A DNA stretch of 64,000 nucleotides, from contig NZ_JACRAH010000031.1 of the NCBI RefSeq assembly GCF_016234775.1, positions 62,001 to 126,000 of the forward strand, written 5' to 3'. Made by a program: the position numbers and the translations under genes. The notes beneath the pieces are model-generated. The model did not search any database and was not told the origin of the DNA. It was given only the letters and a program-made list of their open reading frames with translations. This stretch comes from Aquabacterium sp. (GTDB taxonomy: Bacteria; Pseudomonadota; Gammaproteobacteria; Burkholderiales; Burkholderiaceae_C). Each line of letters opens with the position of its first letter. Position 1 is the stretch's first letter. This document shows positions 27,838 through 36,980 of this stretch, in pieces.

Positions 27838-28584
27838 TCAGTTCATGTACATGCCGCCATTGACGTGCAGTTCCTGCCCCGTGATGTAGCCGGCTTGAGG
27901 CGAGGCCAGAAAGGCCACGGCGTCGGCAATGTCATCGGGCTGGCCCAGACGGCCCAGCGGGATTTGCGCCTTCAAGGCGGTATGTTGCTCTTCAGTCAGG
28001 GCGCGGGTCATATCAGTATCGATAAAGCCCGGCGCCACACAGTTGACGGTGATGTTACGGCTACCCAGCTCGCGGGCCAGCGCACGGGTCATGCCCGCCA
28101 CGCCTGCCTTGGCGGCAGCATAGTTGGCCTGACCGGGGTTGCCACTGGCGCCCACGACCGAGGTGATGTTGATGATACGGCCATGGCGCTGCTTCATCAT
28201 GGGGCGCATCACCGCGCGGCTCAGACGGAACACGGCCTTGAGGTTGGTGTCGATGACGGCATCCCAGTCATCGTCTTTCATGCGCATGGACAGGTTGTCG
28301 CGGGTGATGCCGGCATTGTTGACCAGCACGTGAAGCGCGCCATGCTCCTTGAGGATGGCATCCAGCGCGGCGTCTACAGCGGCGCCATCGGTCACGTTCA
28401 GGACGATACCCTTGCTGCCATCGAAGCCAGCCAGCGCCTCGCTGATACCTTGCGCGCCAGATTCGGTGGTGGCCGTGCCAATGACCTTGAGGCCACGCTG
28501 GGCCAGGCTCAACGCGATGGCGCGGCCGATACCGCGGCTGGCACCGGTCACCAGCGCCACTTGTCCCTTGAATTCCGTGCTCAT
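27838..28584 (-). CDS. fabG: 3-oxoacyl-ACP reductase
   Basis: This NADPH-dependent short-chain dehydrogenase reduces 3-ketoacyl-ACP in fatty acid elongation. The 248-residue protein has the cofactor loop TGASRGIG, NNAG in VLVNNAGITRDN, and the catalytic Ser-Tyr-Lys in ITSVVGASGNPGQANYAAAK. The C-terminus GGMYMN is typical of proteobacterial FabG. Its ATG overlaps the fabD stop by 4 bases (28581-28584), so the two are translationally coupled. A terminator follows. Confidence 0.97.
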   Translation of the reverse strand: MSTEFKGQVALVTGASRGIGRAIALSLAQRGLKVIGTATTESGAQGISEALAGFDGSKGIVLNVTDGAAVDAALDAILKEHGALHVLVNNAGITRDNLSMRMKDDDWDAVIDTNLKAVFRLSRAVMRPMMKQRHGRIINITSVVGASGNPGQANYAAAKAGVAGMTRALARELGSRNITVNCVAPGFIDTDMTRALTEEQHTALKAQIPLGRLGQPDDIADAVAFLASPQAGYITGQELHVNGGMYMN

Positions 28585-29519
28585 GCCAGCAGCCCCTTGG
28601 CTTCAGCAAGCGAAGCCGGATCAAAAATGGTGGTTGCAATCAAGTCTGCGTCGATGCGCTTGACCATACCGGCCAGCACTTTACCTGGGCCGCACTCGAT
28701 CACATGTGTCACACCCCGCGCCTTGATGGCGGCAATGGTTTCGACCCAGCGAACGGGGCCAAAAGCCTGGCGATACAGCGCATCACGGATGGCGTCGGCA
28801 TCAGCGGCGACAGCCACGTCGATGTTGTTGATCACAGCAATCTGTGGTGCGGCAAAGGCCGTTGCGGCCAGCTTTTCCTTCAGGCGCTCGGCAGCAGGCT
28901 TCATCAGGCTGGAGTGAAACGGCGCCGACACCGGCAGCGGCAAGGCGCGCTTGGCGCCCGCGGCCTTCAAGACCTCGCAGGCTTTTTCGACCGCTGCCTT
29001 GGTGCCGGCAATCACGGTTTGCTTCGGATCATTGAAATTCACGGCTTCGACAGCTTCGCCGACAGCGGCGGCAGCTTCAGCACAACCAGCCTTCACACCT
29101 TCTGCGTCCATGCCCAGGATGGCGGCCATGCCACCGGTGCCCACGGGCACGGCGTCCTGCATGGCTTGCGCACGGAAGCGCACCAGGGGCAAGGCATCTT
29201 TCAAGGTCAGCACGCCGGAGGCCACCAGTGCCGAGTACTCACCCAGCGAGTGGCCCGCTACGGCAGCCGGATTCAGGCCGGTTTCAGCCAACCAGGCGCG
29301 CCAGCAAGCCACACCCGCCGTCAGCATCACGGGCTGGGTGTTGGTGGTCAGGTCGAGCGATTCCTTGGGGCCTTCTGCAATCAGGCGGGCGATGTCTTCA
29401 CCCAGGGCATCAGAGGCTTCGGCCAGTGTGTCGCGCACGGCGGCGTGGCCTTCCCACGCATTGAGCATGCCCACGGCTTGGGAGCCCTGGCCGGGAAACA
29501 CAAAAGCAAATGCAGTCAT
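28581..29519 (-). CDS. fabD: Malonyl-CoA:ACP transacylase
   Basis: It transfers malonyl groups from CoA to ACP, supplying extender units for fatty acid synthesis. The 312-residue protein starts MTAFAFVFPGQGSQAVGM; the GQGSQ motif and the catalytic Ser91 in AGHSLGEYSALVASG are present, with His in PVSAPFHSSLM. It lies 72 bases after fabH and overlaps fabG, in the classical fabH-fabD-fabG order. Confidence 0.97.
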   Translation of the reverse strand: MTAFAFVFPGQGSQAVGMLNAWEGHAAVRDTLAEASDALGEDIARLIAEGPKESLDLTTNTQPVMLTAGVACWRAWLAETGLNPAAVAGHSLGEYSALVASGVLTLKDALPLVRFRAQAMQDAVPVGTGGMAAILGMDAEGVKAGCAEAAAAVGEAVEAVNFNDPKQTVIAGTKAAVEKACEVLKAAGAKRALPLPVSAPFHSSLMKPAAERLKEKLAATAFAAPQIAVINNIDVAVAADADAIRDALYRQAFGPVRWVETIAAIKARGVTHVIECGPGKVLAGMVKRIDADLIATTIFDPASLAEAKGLLA

Positions 29520-29591
29520 GACGAGGTCCTTGGTACTGTCTCTGAGAAATGAGTGTTGTGGGTGAAATCAAGAGGCGCGCGTCGACTGGCG

Positions 29592-30623
29592 TCAATAGTC
29601 AACCAGCACCGCACCCCAGGTGAAACCGCCACCCACGCCTTCAAGCATGAGTGTCTGGCCGCGCTGGATCTGGCCGCTGCGTACCGCATGGTCCAGTGCC
29701 AGCGGAATCGATGCCGCCGAGGTGTTGCCGTGCTGATCGACGGTCACCACGATCTTGTCATACGGAAGTTTCAATTTTTTGGCAGTGCCCTGCATGATGC
29801 GCAAATTGGCCTGGTGCGGAATCAGCCAGTCGATGCAGGTTTCATCACGACCTGCCGCTTCCAGCACTTCGTGTGCCGCCTTGTCCAGGACGTTGACGGC
29901 CAGCTTGAACACCGCCTGCCCGTCCATCTTGAGCGTGACGTCTCCCAGAACCTGCCCACCCGACACATTGCCCGGCACATTGAGCAGATCCACGTAACGG
30001 CCATCCGCATGCAGACAAGAGGACACAATACCCGGCAATTCGGACACTTCCAGCACAACGGCACCCGCGCCGTCGCCAAACAGCACGCAGGTGGTTCGAT
30101 CCTTGAAGTCCAGCAGGCGGGAGAACACCTCGGCGCCGATGACCAGCGCGCGGCGCGACACGCCCGAACGGATCATCGAATCAGCCACGGTCAGGGCGTA
30201 GATGAAGCCCGAGCACACGGCCTGCACGTCAAAGGCGGGGCAGCCATGGATGCCCAGTTCGCGCTGGATCAGGCAAGCCACGGAGGGAAAGACCATGTCC
30301 GGCGTGGACGTGGCACAAATGATGAGATCGATGTCATCGGCCTGCAGGCCGGCCGCGTCGAGGGCTTTGCGGGCCGCCTGCACGCCCAGCATGCTGGAGG
30401 TGACATCGGGCTCGGCAAAGTGGCGCGCATGGATGCCTGTGCGTTCGATGATCCAGTCATGGGAGGACTGGATGCCATCGGCGGCGAGGCGGTCAACCAA
30501 CTCCTGGTTGGTGACACGCCGGGGGGGCAACTGGCTGCCAGTTCCGGCGATGCGGGCAAATCGAGGGCCCGTCAACGCCTGTGAGCTGGAACGTAAATTG
30601 TCGTCAGTATGTCTTGTGGACAT
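29592..30623 (-). CDS. fabH: Beta-ketoacyl-ACP synthase III
   Basis: It starts fatty acid synthesis by condensing acetyl-CoA with malonyl-ACP. The 343-residue protein has Cys137 in [14 protein letters not shown], His in [12 protein letters not shown] and Asn in [12 protein letters not shown], which together form the Cys-His-Asn triad. The first ~22 residues (Thr/Asp/Ser-rich) precede the usual FabH N-terminus [12 protein letters not shown], so the natural start could be a little later. It is 11 bases downstream of plsX. Confidence 0.96.
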   Translation of the reverse strand: MSTRHTDDNLRSSSQALTGPRFARIAGTGSQLPPRRVTNQELVDRLAADGIQSSHDWIIERTGIHARHFAEPDVTSSMLGVQAARKALDAAGLQADDIDLIICATSTPDMVFPSVACLIQRELGIHGCPAFDVQAVCSGFIYALTVADSMIRSGVSRRALVIGAEVFSRLLDFKDRTTCVLFGDGAGAVVLEVSELPGIVSSCLHADGRYVDLLNVPGNVSGGQVLGDVTLKMDGQAVFKLAVNVLDKAAHEVLEAAGRDETCIDWLIPHQANLRIMQGTAKKLKLPYDKIVVTVDQHGNTSAASIPLALDHAVRSGQIQRGQTLMLEGVGGGFTWGAVLVDY

Positions 30624-30634
30624 TGAGGGGTGGA

Positions 30635-31777
30635 TCAGGCCGCCTGCCCCACATCCGCCGAACCACTTGTGTCAGCCGAAGTCGGCAGACTGACAAGCGT
30701 GGCAGCGATCTGGTCGTGAACCCGGTCCAAAAGCTTGTGACGGGCGGCATCATAAGCCCGATTCATCGCCACTTCGAAAGCCAGGGCGTCAGAAGAACCG
30801 TGGCTCTTGAACACCAGGCCACGCAATCCGAGCAGGGCCGCACCGCTGTAGCGGCGGTGGTCAACGCGCATCTTGAAGCGATTTAGCACCGGCATGGCGA
30901 CCAAAGCCACCATCTTGGTAACGATATTGCGCGTGAACTCCTGCTTGATGAAGGAGGCAAACATGCCCGCCAGGCCTTCAGCAGTCTTCAAAGCGACGTT
31001 CCCGACGAAGCCATCGCACACCACGATGTCCGAAGTTCCCTTGAAAATATCGTTGCCTTCGACGTTGCCGTAGAAGTTCAGCAGGCCACGATCGTTGGCC
31101 GTGCGCAGCAAGTCACCCGCTTTCTTGATGACTTCGCTGCCCTTGATCATCTCTTCACCGATGTTGAGCAGGCCCACGCTGGGGCTGTCCTTGCCATCGA
31201 CGGCCGAAACCAGGGCACTGCCCATGACGGCAAACTGCAGCAGGTGCTCGGCGGTGCAATCCACATTGGCCCCCAGATCCAGCACGGTGGTGAAGCCGTC
31301 CTTCTGGTTGGGCATTACGGTGGCCAGAGCCGGACGGTCAATGCCATCCACAGTCTTGAGCAGGTAACGAGCCAGGCCCATCAGCGCACCCGTATTGCCG
31401 GCCGACACACAGGCGTGCGCGTTGGCGGGCTTGTCGGCTGTGGCCTTGAGCTGGCTGATGGCCACGCGCATCGAAGAATCCTTCTTGCGGCGCAGCGCGA
31501 TTTCAACCGGATCCTCCATCGTCACCACTTCGGTACAGGGCACCAGGGTGGTACGAGGCCAGTTGCGGGCAGGTTCGATGGCTTCCGCCAGGCCCACCAG
31601 CACCACTTCGGCATCGGCATGCTTGGCCAGGAAGGCCTTGGCTGCCGGCAGCGTGATGGACGGCCCATGATCGCCACCCATGGCGTCCACAACGATGCGA
31701 ACGGGGGAAATCACCCCATCAGACGATCGGGGGGAGGACGAGTTGGGCGTGGAGGCAGTCATGGGCAAATGATTCAT
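30635..31777 (-). CDS. plsX: Phosphate acyltransferase PlsX
   Basis: PlsX makes acyl-phosphate from acyl-ACP for the first acylation of glycerol-3-phosphate in membrane lipid synthesis. The 380-residue frame contains [16 protein letters not shown] near residue 26, the family N-terminus, and [15 protein letters not shown] and [13 protein letters not shown] later. The extra N-terminal ~25 residues are Ser/Pro-rich; starts at 31777 and 31762 are both possible and neither has a clear ribosome site. The C-terminal tail beyond residue 350 is also longer than usual. A strong hairpin separates it from rpmF. Confidence 0.95.
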   Translation of the reverse strand: MNHLPMTASTPNSSSPRSSDGVISPVRIVVDAMGGDHGPSITLPAAKAFLAKHADAEVVLVGLAEAIEPARNWPRTTLVPCTEVVTMEDPVEIALRRKKDSSMRVAISQLKATADKPANAHACVSAGNTGALMGLARYLLKTVDGIDRPALATVMPNQKDGFTTVLDLGANVDCTAEHLLQFAVMGSALVSAVDGKDSPSVGLLNIGEEMIKGSEVIKKAGDLLRTANDRGLLNFYGNVEGNDIFKGTSDIVVCDGFVGNVALKTAEGLAGMFASFIKQEFTRNIVTKMVALVAMPVLNRFKMRVDHRRYSGAALLGLRGLVFKSHGSSDALAFEVAMNRAYDAARHKLLDRVHDQIAATLVSLPTSADTSGSADVGQAA

Positions 31778-31785
31778 TCACGAAA

Positions 31786-31835
31786 GCACAAAAGAACAAG
31801 GGCTGGCGAACCGATGTTTCGGTTGACCCAGCCCT
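31786..31835 (-). terminator. Hairpin with T-rich tail between rpmF and plsX
   Basis: On the minus strand AGGGCTGG (31835-31828) pairs with CCAGCCCT (31806-31799), and an inner AACCGA (31824-31819) pairs with TCGGTT (31814-31809). TGTTCTTTTGTG follows. It resembles a terminator or attenuator that limits read-through from the highly expressed rpmF into plsX-fabH. Confidence 0.72.
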
Positions 31836-31886
31836 CATGGCGTGATTTGTTTATACCCGGCCAGCAACCGGGTCAGATCTGAAAGA

Positions 31887-32072
31887 TCAGGAGGCGTCAG
31901 CCTTGGTCTTGAGGACCTTGCGACCACGGTAGAAACCGGTGGCGCTGATGTGGTGACGCAGGTGGGTTTCACCAGTGGTGGCTTCCACGGCCGTGCCCGG
32001 CGTAACCAGGGCATTGTGCGAACGGTGCATACCGCGCTTGGAGGGCGACTTTTTGTTTTGCTGAACGGCCAT
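31887..32072 (-). CDS. rpmF: 50S ribosomal protein L32
   Basis: This 61-residue basic ribosomal protein starts [22 protein letters not shown], the standard L32 N-terminus, and ends [11 protein letters not shown]. The zinc-binding cysteines seen in some L32 paralogues are absent, so this is the zinc-independent form. The longer frame upstream to 32228 is not L32-like. It lies between the DUF177 gene and plsX, the classical yceD-rpmF-plsX-fab order, and appears to have its own promoter at 32289-32318. Confidence 0.97.
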   Translation of the reverse strand: MAVQQNKKSPSKRGMHRSHNALVTPGTAVEATTGETHLRHHISATGFYRGRKVLKTKADAS

Positions 32073-32288
32073 GTTGGACTCCGGATGTGCGAACTTAGCT
32101 TGCAGCTCGCGGTTTGTCAGACCACACCGTGCCAGTTTCTGATTGCGAGAACACGCTTGAAACTGAGCGCCTTGCAGTCCGCAAGTGTTGAAAAATTTGA
32201 TTTTGAACCGGCCAAACCGCTCAAACAACGCAAGCTTTGGTTCACACCTCTGCCCACGAAATAAATTGGTCTACCCGGAAAACCAGCG

Positions 32289-32318
32289 ATTCTAGCATGA
32301 ATCCTGGCAACGGATCAA
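32289..32318 (-). promoter_or_regulatory. Candidate rpmF promoter
   Basis: On the minus strand TTGATC (32318-32313) and TAGAAT (32294-32289) are 18 bases apart, matching -35 and -10 consensus at four and five positions. Transcription would begin near 32281, leaving a leader of about 209 bases before rpmF. The box starts just after the DUF177 stop. Confidence 0.6.
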
Positions 32319-32320
32319 CG

Positions 32321-32923
32321 TCAGGTGCGATCCTTTTTCAAGGACGCCAATACCGCGAAAGGATTGGGCTTGCCAGATGCCGTCACGGCCTCGCCAGGCT
32401 GCTCGGCGGGCGCCACGTGGCCGGGGGGCACCGCTTCGACTTCTGCCTTGATCAGCGCGGCCACGTCGGTCGGGCACTGTTCGTGGCGCGGCACGATGGG
32501 CTGGGCCATGATGAGTTCGTCCTCGATCAGGTCCTGCAGGTCGAACTGGCGGGACAAGGCCAGCACGTCATCGTCGCAGTCTGCATCCAGTTCAGCGGCG
32601 GCAGCCTCGTCTTTCACGAAGCGGATGCTGGTGTCGATCCCCAGCGGCAAGGTCACGGCATGCAGGCAGCGCTGGCATTCGCGGGCGATTTCGCCATGCG
32701 CACTCAGGTCCAGCCAGAGTTGAGGGCCACCCACACGCTGCGCCACCAGACGCCCCTGGGCGCGCCAGCTGATGGGCTTGAGGCTGGCGACATCGGCGTC
32801 CTTGGCCAATTCTTCGGCCAGACGAGGCCAGTCCTGGACGGGCATGACGCCCACCATCTCTTCGCCGGACTCGATAAAGGCGGCCATGTCCAGCTTGCGG
32901 GGGGCAAAAGTGCGTGCTTTCAT
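32321..32923 (-). CDS. DUF177 (YceD) family protein
   Basis: This 200-residue acidic protein belongs to the YceD/DUF177 family, which is regularly encoded just upstream of rpmF and has been linked to 23S rRNA levels in some organisms. A Cys-x2-Cys pair in ARECQRCLHAVTLPL and a later Cys in RHEQCP are visible, the family's conserved cysteines, possibly for metal binding. The central acidic stretch (LDADCDDDVLALS) is typical. The start at 32923 drops 44 unrelated upstream residues. It diverges from maf across 108 bases. Confidence 0.92.
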   Translation of the reverse strand: MKARTFAPRKLDMAAFIESGEEMVGVMPVQDWPRLAEELAKDADVASLKPISWRAQGRLVAQRVGGPQLWLDLSAHGEIARECQRCLHAVTLPLGIDTSIRFVKDEAAAAELDADCDDDVLALSRQFDLQDLIEDELIMAQPIVPRHEQCPTDVAALIKAEVEAVPPGHVAPAEQPGEAVTASGKPNPFAVLASLKKDRT

Positions 32924-33031
32924 TGGCGCAAGTTTAGGGCAAGCGCTCCGGCCCTGGGACAATACGAGTTTGGGGCGGCTGCGCCTGCCCGCCAAACGCC
33001 CCCTGACCTGCTGCCCTCGATCAGCGATCAC

Positions 33032-33697
33032 ATGCCATCCAGCAACAGCCCACAACCGATCTTGACAAGCCCTACGCCCGCCTGGCCCCGCCTCGTGCTG
33101 GGCTCCACCTCGCCCTATCGCAAGGAACTGCTCGCCCGCTTTGGGCTGCCATTCGAGACTTGCTCACCCCGCACGGACGAGCAGCCGCGCCCAGGCGAGG
33201 CGCCATCCGATCTGGCCTTGCGGCTGGCCAAAGCCAAGGCGCAGGACGTCTGCCACCAGTTGCAAGCTGATGCCAACGCAGATGTGCTGGTGATCGGCTC
33301 GGATCAGGTCGCCGAACTGCATGGCCAGGCGCTGGGCAAGCCTGGCAACCATCAACGTGCCACCGAGCAATTGCGGGCCATGCGCGGGCAGGAGGTGCGC
33401 TTCCACACGGCCGTCTGCGTGATGCGCCCTGCCAGCCAGTTCGCCGGCACCCATCTGAGCACCGTCACGGTCACCTTCCGGGATCTGAGCGACGCCGATA
33501 TCGACACCTATCTGCACGCCGAACAGCCCTATGACTGCGCCGGCAGCGCCAAAGCCGAAACCCTGGGCATCGTGCTGCTGGAACGCATCGTCTCCGACGA
33601 CCCCACGTCCCTGATTGGCCTGCCCCTGATCGCCACCGCGCGCCTCATGCGTGACGCGGGCGCTGACGCTCTGGCCTGGCGACACGCGTTGCGCTGA
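33032..33697 (+). CDS. Maf family nucleotide pyrophosphatase (YceF-like)
   Basis: This 221-residue protein hydrolyses non-canonical or modified nucleoside triphosphates; the YceF subgroup acts on 7-methyl-GTP. Family motifs are LGSTSPYRKELLARFGLPFE, the EAPSDLALRLAKAKA helix, VIGSDQVAEL with the catalytic Asp, and KPGNHQRATEQLRAMRG. The DQV variant (rather than DTV) is the YceF signature. The ATG at 33032 adds about 20 residues before LVLGSTS; the open frame continues far upstream to 32237 but overlaps the opposite-strand DUF177 gene and is not conserved. Confidence 0.9.
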   Translation: MPSSNSPQPILTSPTPAWPRLVLGSTSPYRKELLARFGLPFETCSPRTDEQPRPGEAPSDLALRLAKAKAQDVCHQLQADANADVLVIGSDQVAELHGQALGKPGNHQRATEQLRAMRGQEVRFHTAVCVMRPASQFAGTHLSTVTVTFRDLSDADIDTYLHAEQPYDCAGSAKAETLGIVLLERIVSDDPTSLIGLPLIATARLMRDAGADALAWRHALR

Positions 33698-33748
33698 CAA
33701 GCTCGCCCGGCCACCCTTTTCGATACCTCTCGCCCTTCTGAACAAACC

Positions 33749-34576
33749 ATGCCACAAGCCCCCCAAGACAAGCCTGGACGCTTCGGTCGACTGCTGCTGA
33801 TCCCCAATACCCTGGACCTGGGTTGCCTGGACACGGAGGAAGGCAGCGCCGCCCCCGATCTGCGCGAGGTGCTGCCCATGGGGGCGATCATGGCCGCCGC
33901 CGGCCTGCGCCACTGGATTGCCGAGAATGCCAAGACCACACGCGCTTTCCTCAAGCGTGTGGGCGAGATCACGCCCCTGGCCGCGCCGATGCAGGAGCAG
34001 CAGATTCAGGTGCTGCCTCGTCCACCCAAGGGCGCCCAAAAGCGCACAGGTGGCGCGCCCAGTTCGGAGGAGGCCCGCCAGATCGCCGAGTTGCTGGCCC
34101 CTGCCCTGGCTGGGCACGATGTGGGTCTGATTTCCGAAGCGGGCCTGCCTGGCGTGGCTGATCCCGGTGCAGCGGTCGTGCTGGCGGCGCACAAGGCTGG
34201 CGTCAGTGTGTTGCCGCTGTCAGGTCCCAGCTCGCTCGTGCTGGCCCTGGCGGCCAGCGGCCTGCATGGCCAGAGCTTCGCGTTTGTGGGCTACCTGCCT
34301 GTGGAAGCGCAGGAGCGCAGCCAGCGCATCAAGGAATTGGAGCAACTGTCACGCAAGGCGCATCAAACTCAGCTGGTGATCGAAACGCCTTACCGCAATC
34401 CGGCCCTGTGGCAGGCCCTGGTGCAACACCTGCAAGGCAACACCCTGCTGAGCGTGAGCGTGGGCCTGACCTTGCCGCAAGGCTGGAGCCGCACGGACAC
34501 GGTCGAACGCTGGCGCAAGCAGGCGCTGACACTGCCAGACGACATTCCCGCGGTTTTCAGCTGGTTGGCCGCCTGA
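33749..34576 (+). CDS. SAM-dependent methyltransferase, RsmI-like (tetrapyrrole methylase family)
   Basis: This 275-residue protein has the class III (tetrapyrrole methylase) fold. GLISEAGLPGVADPGAAVVLAAH near residue 130 and VLPLSGPSSLVLALAASGL near 160 match the SAM-binding core of RsmI. The N-terminus, LLLIPNTLDLG..., departs from the usual IATPIGNLxD of true RsmI, and a 30-residue Pro/Lys-rich insert separates the halves. It is best seen as an RsmI paralogue; its RNA target is unknown. It is 51 bases after maf on the same strand. Confidence 0.85.
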   Translation: MPQAPQDKPGRFGRLLLIPNTLDLGCLDTEEGSAAPDLREVLPMGAIMAAAGLRHWIAENAKTTRAFLKRVGEITPLAAPMQEQQIQVLPRPPKGAQKRTGGAPSSEEARQIAELLAPALAGHDVGLISEAGLPGVADPGAAVVLAAHKAGVSVLPLSGPSSLVLALAASGLHGQSFAFVGYLPVEAQERSQRIKELEQLSRKAHQTQLVIETPYRNPALWQALVQHLQGNTLLSVSVGLTLPQGWSRTDTVERWRKQALTLPDDIPAVFSWLAA

Positions 34577-34634
34577 TCGCCCCTTCAAGCCACGCGCTTC
34601 TTGCCACAATGGCGACATCGCACCGAAGTCCACC

Positions 34635-35135
34635 ATGAACGACCTGCCCGCCACCCATACCCTGCCCGATCACCACCATGCCGAACCAGACGAGCTGGCA
34701 CGCAAGCTGGCCTATGCGGGGCTGATCCCTTTCGTGGGCGGCGCCATCTTCATCTGGCTGCTGGTCGGTCGCATCGACGCCGAGCCTTTCATGTTCGTGG
34801 TGCGCGCCATCACCAGCTACGCCGCGCTGATCGTGGCCTTTCTGGGTGGCATCCCCTGGGGCCTGATGATGTGGCGCTCGACCTGGCACATGGAGGCGCC
34901 GCCCCACTACCGCCGCGCACTGTGGACGGGCGTGATCTATTCGCTGGCCGCCTGGCTGGCCCTGCTGATGCCGCCCCATGCGGGGCTGGTTGTGCTGGGT
35001 GTGCTGCTGATTGCCTGCTACCTGAGTGACCGCAAGCGCTACCCGGAGCTGGGCGTGTCAGGCTGGCTCACCCTGCGCTTTCGCCTGACCTTCGTCTCCA
35101 GCATGAGCTGCTTCCTGGCCGCGGCCCAGATCTGA
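34635..35135 (+). CDS. DUF3429 family integral membrane protein
   Basis: This 166-residue protein has about four hydrophobic helices: AYAGLIPFVGGAIFIWLLVG, AITSYAALIVAFLGGIPWGL, WTGVIYSLAAWLALLMPP and GLVVLGVLLIACYLSDR. The GGIPWGLMMW loop between helices is typical of DUF3429 proteins. Function is unknown. It lies between the RsmI-like gene and the M61 peptidase gene, each about 50-60 bases away, and may be part of the same transcript. Confidence 0.82.
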   Translation: MNDLPATHTLPDHHHAEPDELARKLAYAGLIPFVGGAIFIWLLVGRIDAEPFMFVVRAITSYAALIVAFLGGIPWGLMMWRSTWHMEAPPHYRRALWTGVIYSLAAWLALLMPPHAGLVVLGVLLIACYLSDRKRYPELGVSGWLTLRFRLTFVSSMSCFLAAAQI

Positions 35136-35186
35136 TCCGCACATTGATCCGAGCCCCCAGCCACCTCACACGAGCCAACCAGCCCG

Positions 35187-36980
35187 ATGATCCAATACCG
35201 CATTGAAGTCGCTGACGCGAACGCACACCGCTTTCTGGTCACCCTGCGCGTGGACAAGCCTGCGCCCAGTCAGCAACTGAGCTTGCCGGTGTGGATCCCG
35301 GGCAGCTACCTGGTTCGGGAGTTCGCGCGCCATCTGTCGCCGCTGAAGGCGAAGCAAGGCACCCGCGATGTGGCAGTCACACCGCTGGACAAGGCCACCT
35401 GGGAAGTAGCCACAACGGGCTCGGTCGCCCTGACCGTGCAATACGAGGTCTACGCTTTTGACACCTCGGTGCGCGCGGCCTTTCTGGACGCCAGCCGAGG
35501 CTTCTTCAATGGCACCAGCGTCTTCCTGAAAGTGCACGGCTTTGAAGACCAGCCTCATGCGGTGAAGATCACCGGGCTGCCCAAGGGCTGGCAAGTGGCC
35601 ACCGCCCTGCCCGCCTCCAAAATCAATACGCAAGGCGTGGGCGACTACCTCGCGCCCGATTACGACGCGCTGGTCGACCACCCCGTCGAGCTGGGCACCT
35701 TCTGGCGCGGCGAGTTCACCGTGCGCGGCGTGCGCCATGAATTCGTGGTGGCCGGCGCCACGGCCGATCTGGACGGCCAGAAGCTGCTGGACGACACCCG
35801 CCTGATCTGCGAAGCCCAGATCAACTTCTGGCACGGCCGCAAGAAGGCGCCGTTCGACCACTATGTGTTCATGCTCAACGTCATCGAAGATGGCTACGGC
35901 GGGCTGGAACACCGACAGAGCACGGCCCTGATCTGTGGCCGCAAGGATCTGCCGCGCCAGGGCCGCCCGGTCAACAAGGACGCCTACACCACCTTGCTGG
36001 GCCTGATCAGCCACGAGTACTTCCACACCTGGAACGTCAAGCGCCTCAAGCCGGTCGAATTCGCACCTTACGACTACACCAGAGAGAACCACACCCGCAT
36101 GCTGTGGTTCTTCGAGGGCTTCACCTCCTACTACGACGACCAGTTCCTGCTGCGAACTGGCCTGATTGACGCTGCCACCTACATCAAGCTGCTGGGCAAG
36201 ACGGTCAACCAGGTGCTGTCCACGCCTGGCCGCCTGAGCTACAGCGTGGCCCAGGCCAGCTTCGATGCCTGGACGCGCTATTACCGCCCCGACGAGAACA
36301 CCGCCAACGCCACCGTGAGCTACTACACCAAGGGCTCGCTGGTAGCACTGGCCCTGGATCTGGCCCTGCGTGAACTGCCTGCTTCGGGCAAAGCCCATCC
36401 TTCGCTGGATGGCGTGATGCAGCGCTTGTGGCAGTTGGGCCGTCCCATCACGCAGGCTGACGTGGCCCAGGCCCTGGCTGACGAAGCCGGGCGTTACCCG
36501 CAAGGTCTGCAGGTCAAGGCAGGCACGCCCGTCGAACAAACCTGGCTGGCCTTGCTCGACAAGTGGACTGAGCAATGCGAAGAGCTGCCCCTGCAGCATC
36601 TGCTGGACAGACTGGGCGTGGCCTGGAGCGGCAAGGCCGCGCCCCTGCCACAGCAATGGGGCTTGCGCATTCAAGACAACAACGGCGCCGCCAAGGTGCA
36701 GGCCGTGATGCGGGGCGGCGTCGCGGAAGGCATGGGCCTGAGCGCGGGCGATGAACTGCTGGCACTGGATGGATGGCGCATCAGGAAGGCCGACGATCTC
36801 GCCGCCTGGCACGATGCCCAACGCGCTCAAGTCCTGCTGATCTGCCGAGACCAGAAAGTCTCGACCTTGACTGTGCCCGCGCAAACCGGCTCCCCCGTGG
36901 AGATCATCACCCTGAGCCTGGCTGACCTTGGTCAGATGCCGGACAAGTTCGCCAGAAGGCAGGCATGGCTGCGAGCTTGA
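35187..36980 (+). CDS. M61 family metallopeptidase with PDZ domain
   Basis: This 597-residue protein is related to glycyl aminopeptidases of the M61 family. The zinc motif is HEYFH in GLISHEYFHTWNVKRLKP, and the third ligand is the Glu in WFFEGFTSYYDD. The N-terminal beta-rich domain begins MIQYRIEVADANAHRF, and a PDZ-like domain lies at about residues 480-560 (AVMRGGVAEGMGLSAGDELLALDG). No signal peptide is seen, so it is probably cytoplasmic. Its end overlaps the DUF3108 gene by 16 bases. Confidence 0.92.
   Translation: MIQYRIEVADANAHRFLVTLRVDKPAPSQQLSLPVWIPGSYLVREFARHLSPLKAKQGTRDVAVTPLDKATWEVATTGSVALTVQYEVYAFDTSVRAAFLDASRGFFNGTSVFLKVHGFEDQPHAVKITGLPKGWQVATALPASKINTQGVGDYLAPDYDALVDHPVELGTFWRGEFTVRGVRHEFVVAGATADLDGQKLLDDTRLICEAQINFWHGRKKAPFDHYVFMLNVIEDGYGGLEHRQSTALICGRKDLPRQGRPVNKDAYTTLLGLISHEYFHTWNVKRLKPVEFAPYDYTRENHTRMLWFFEGFTSYYDDQFLLRTGLIDAATYIKLLGKTVNQVLSTPGRLSYSVAQASFDAWTRYYRPDENTANATVSYYTKGSLVALALDLALRELPASGKAHPSLDGVMQRLWQLGRPITQADVAQALADEAGRYPQGLQVKAGTPVEQTWLALLDKWTEQCEELPLQHLLDRLGVAWSGKAAPLPQQWGLRIQDNNGAAKVQAVMRGGVAEGMGLSAGDELLALDGWRIRKADDLAAWHDAQRAQVLLICRDQKVSTLTVPAQTGSPVEIITLSLADLGQMPDKFARRQAWLRA

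Noticed and set aside
32237..33031. Long N-terminal extension of maf (open frame from 32237)
   Set aside because: It lies antisense to DUF177, is not conserved in the Maf family, and a normal start exists at 33032.
35166..36884. 572-codon open frame antisense to the M61 peptidase gene
   Set aside because: No recognisable domain; shadow of the real gene in a high-GC genome.
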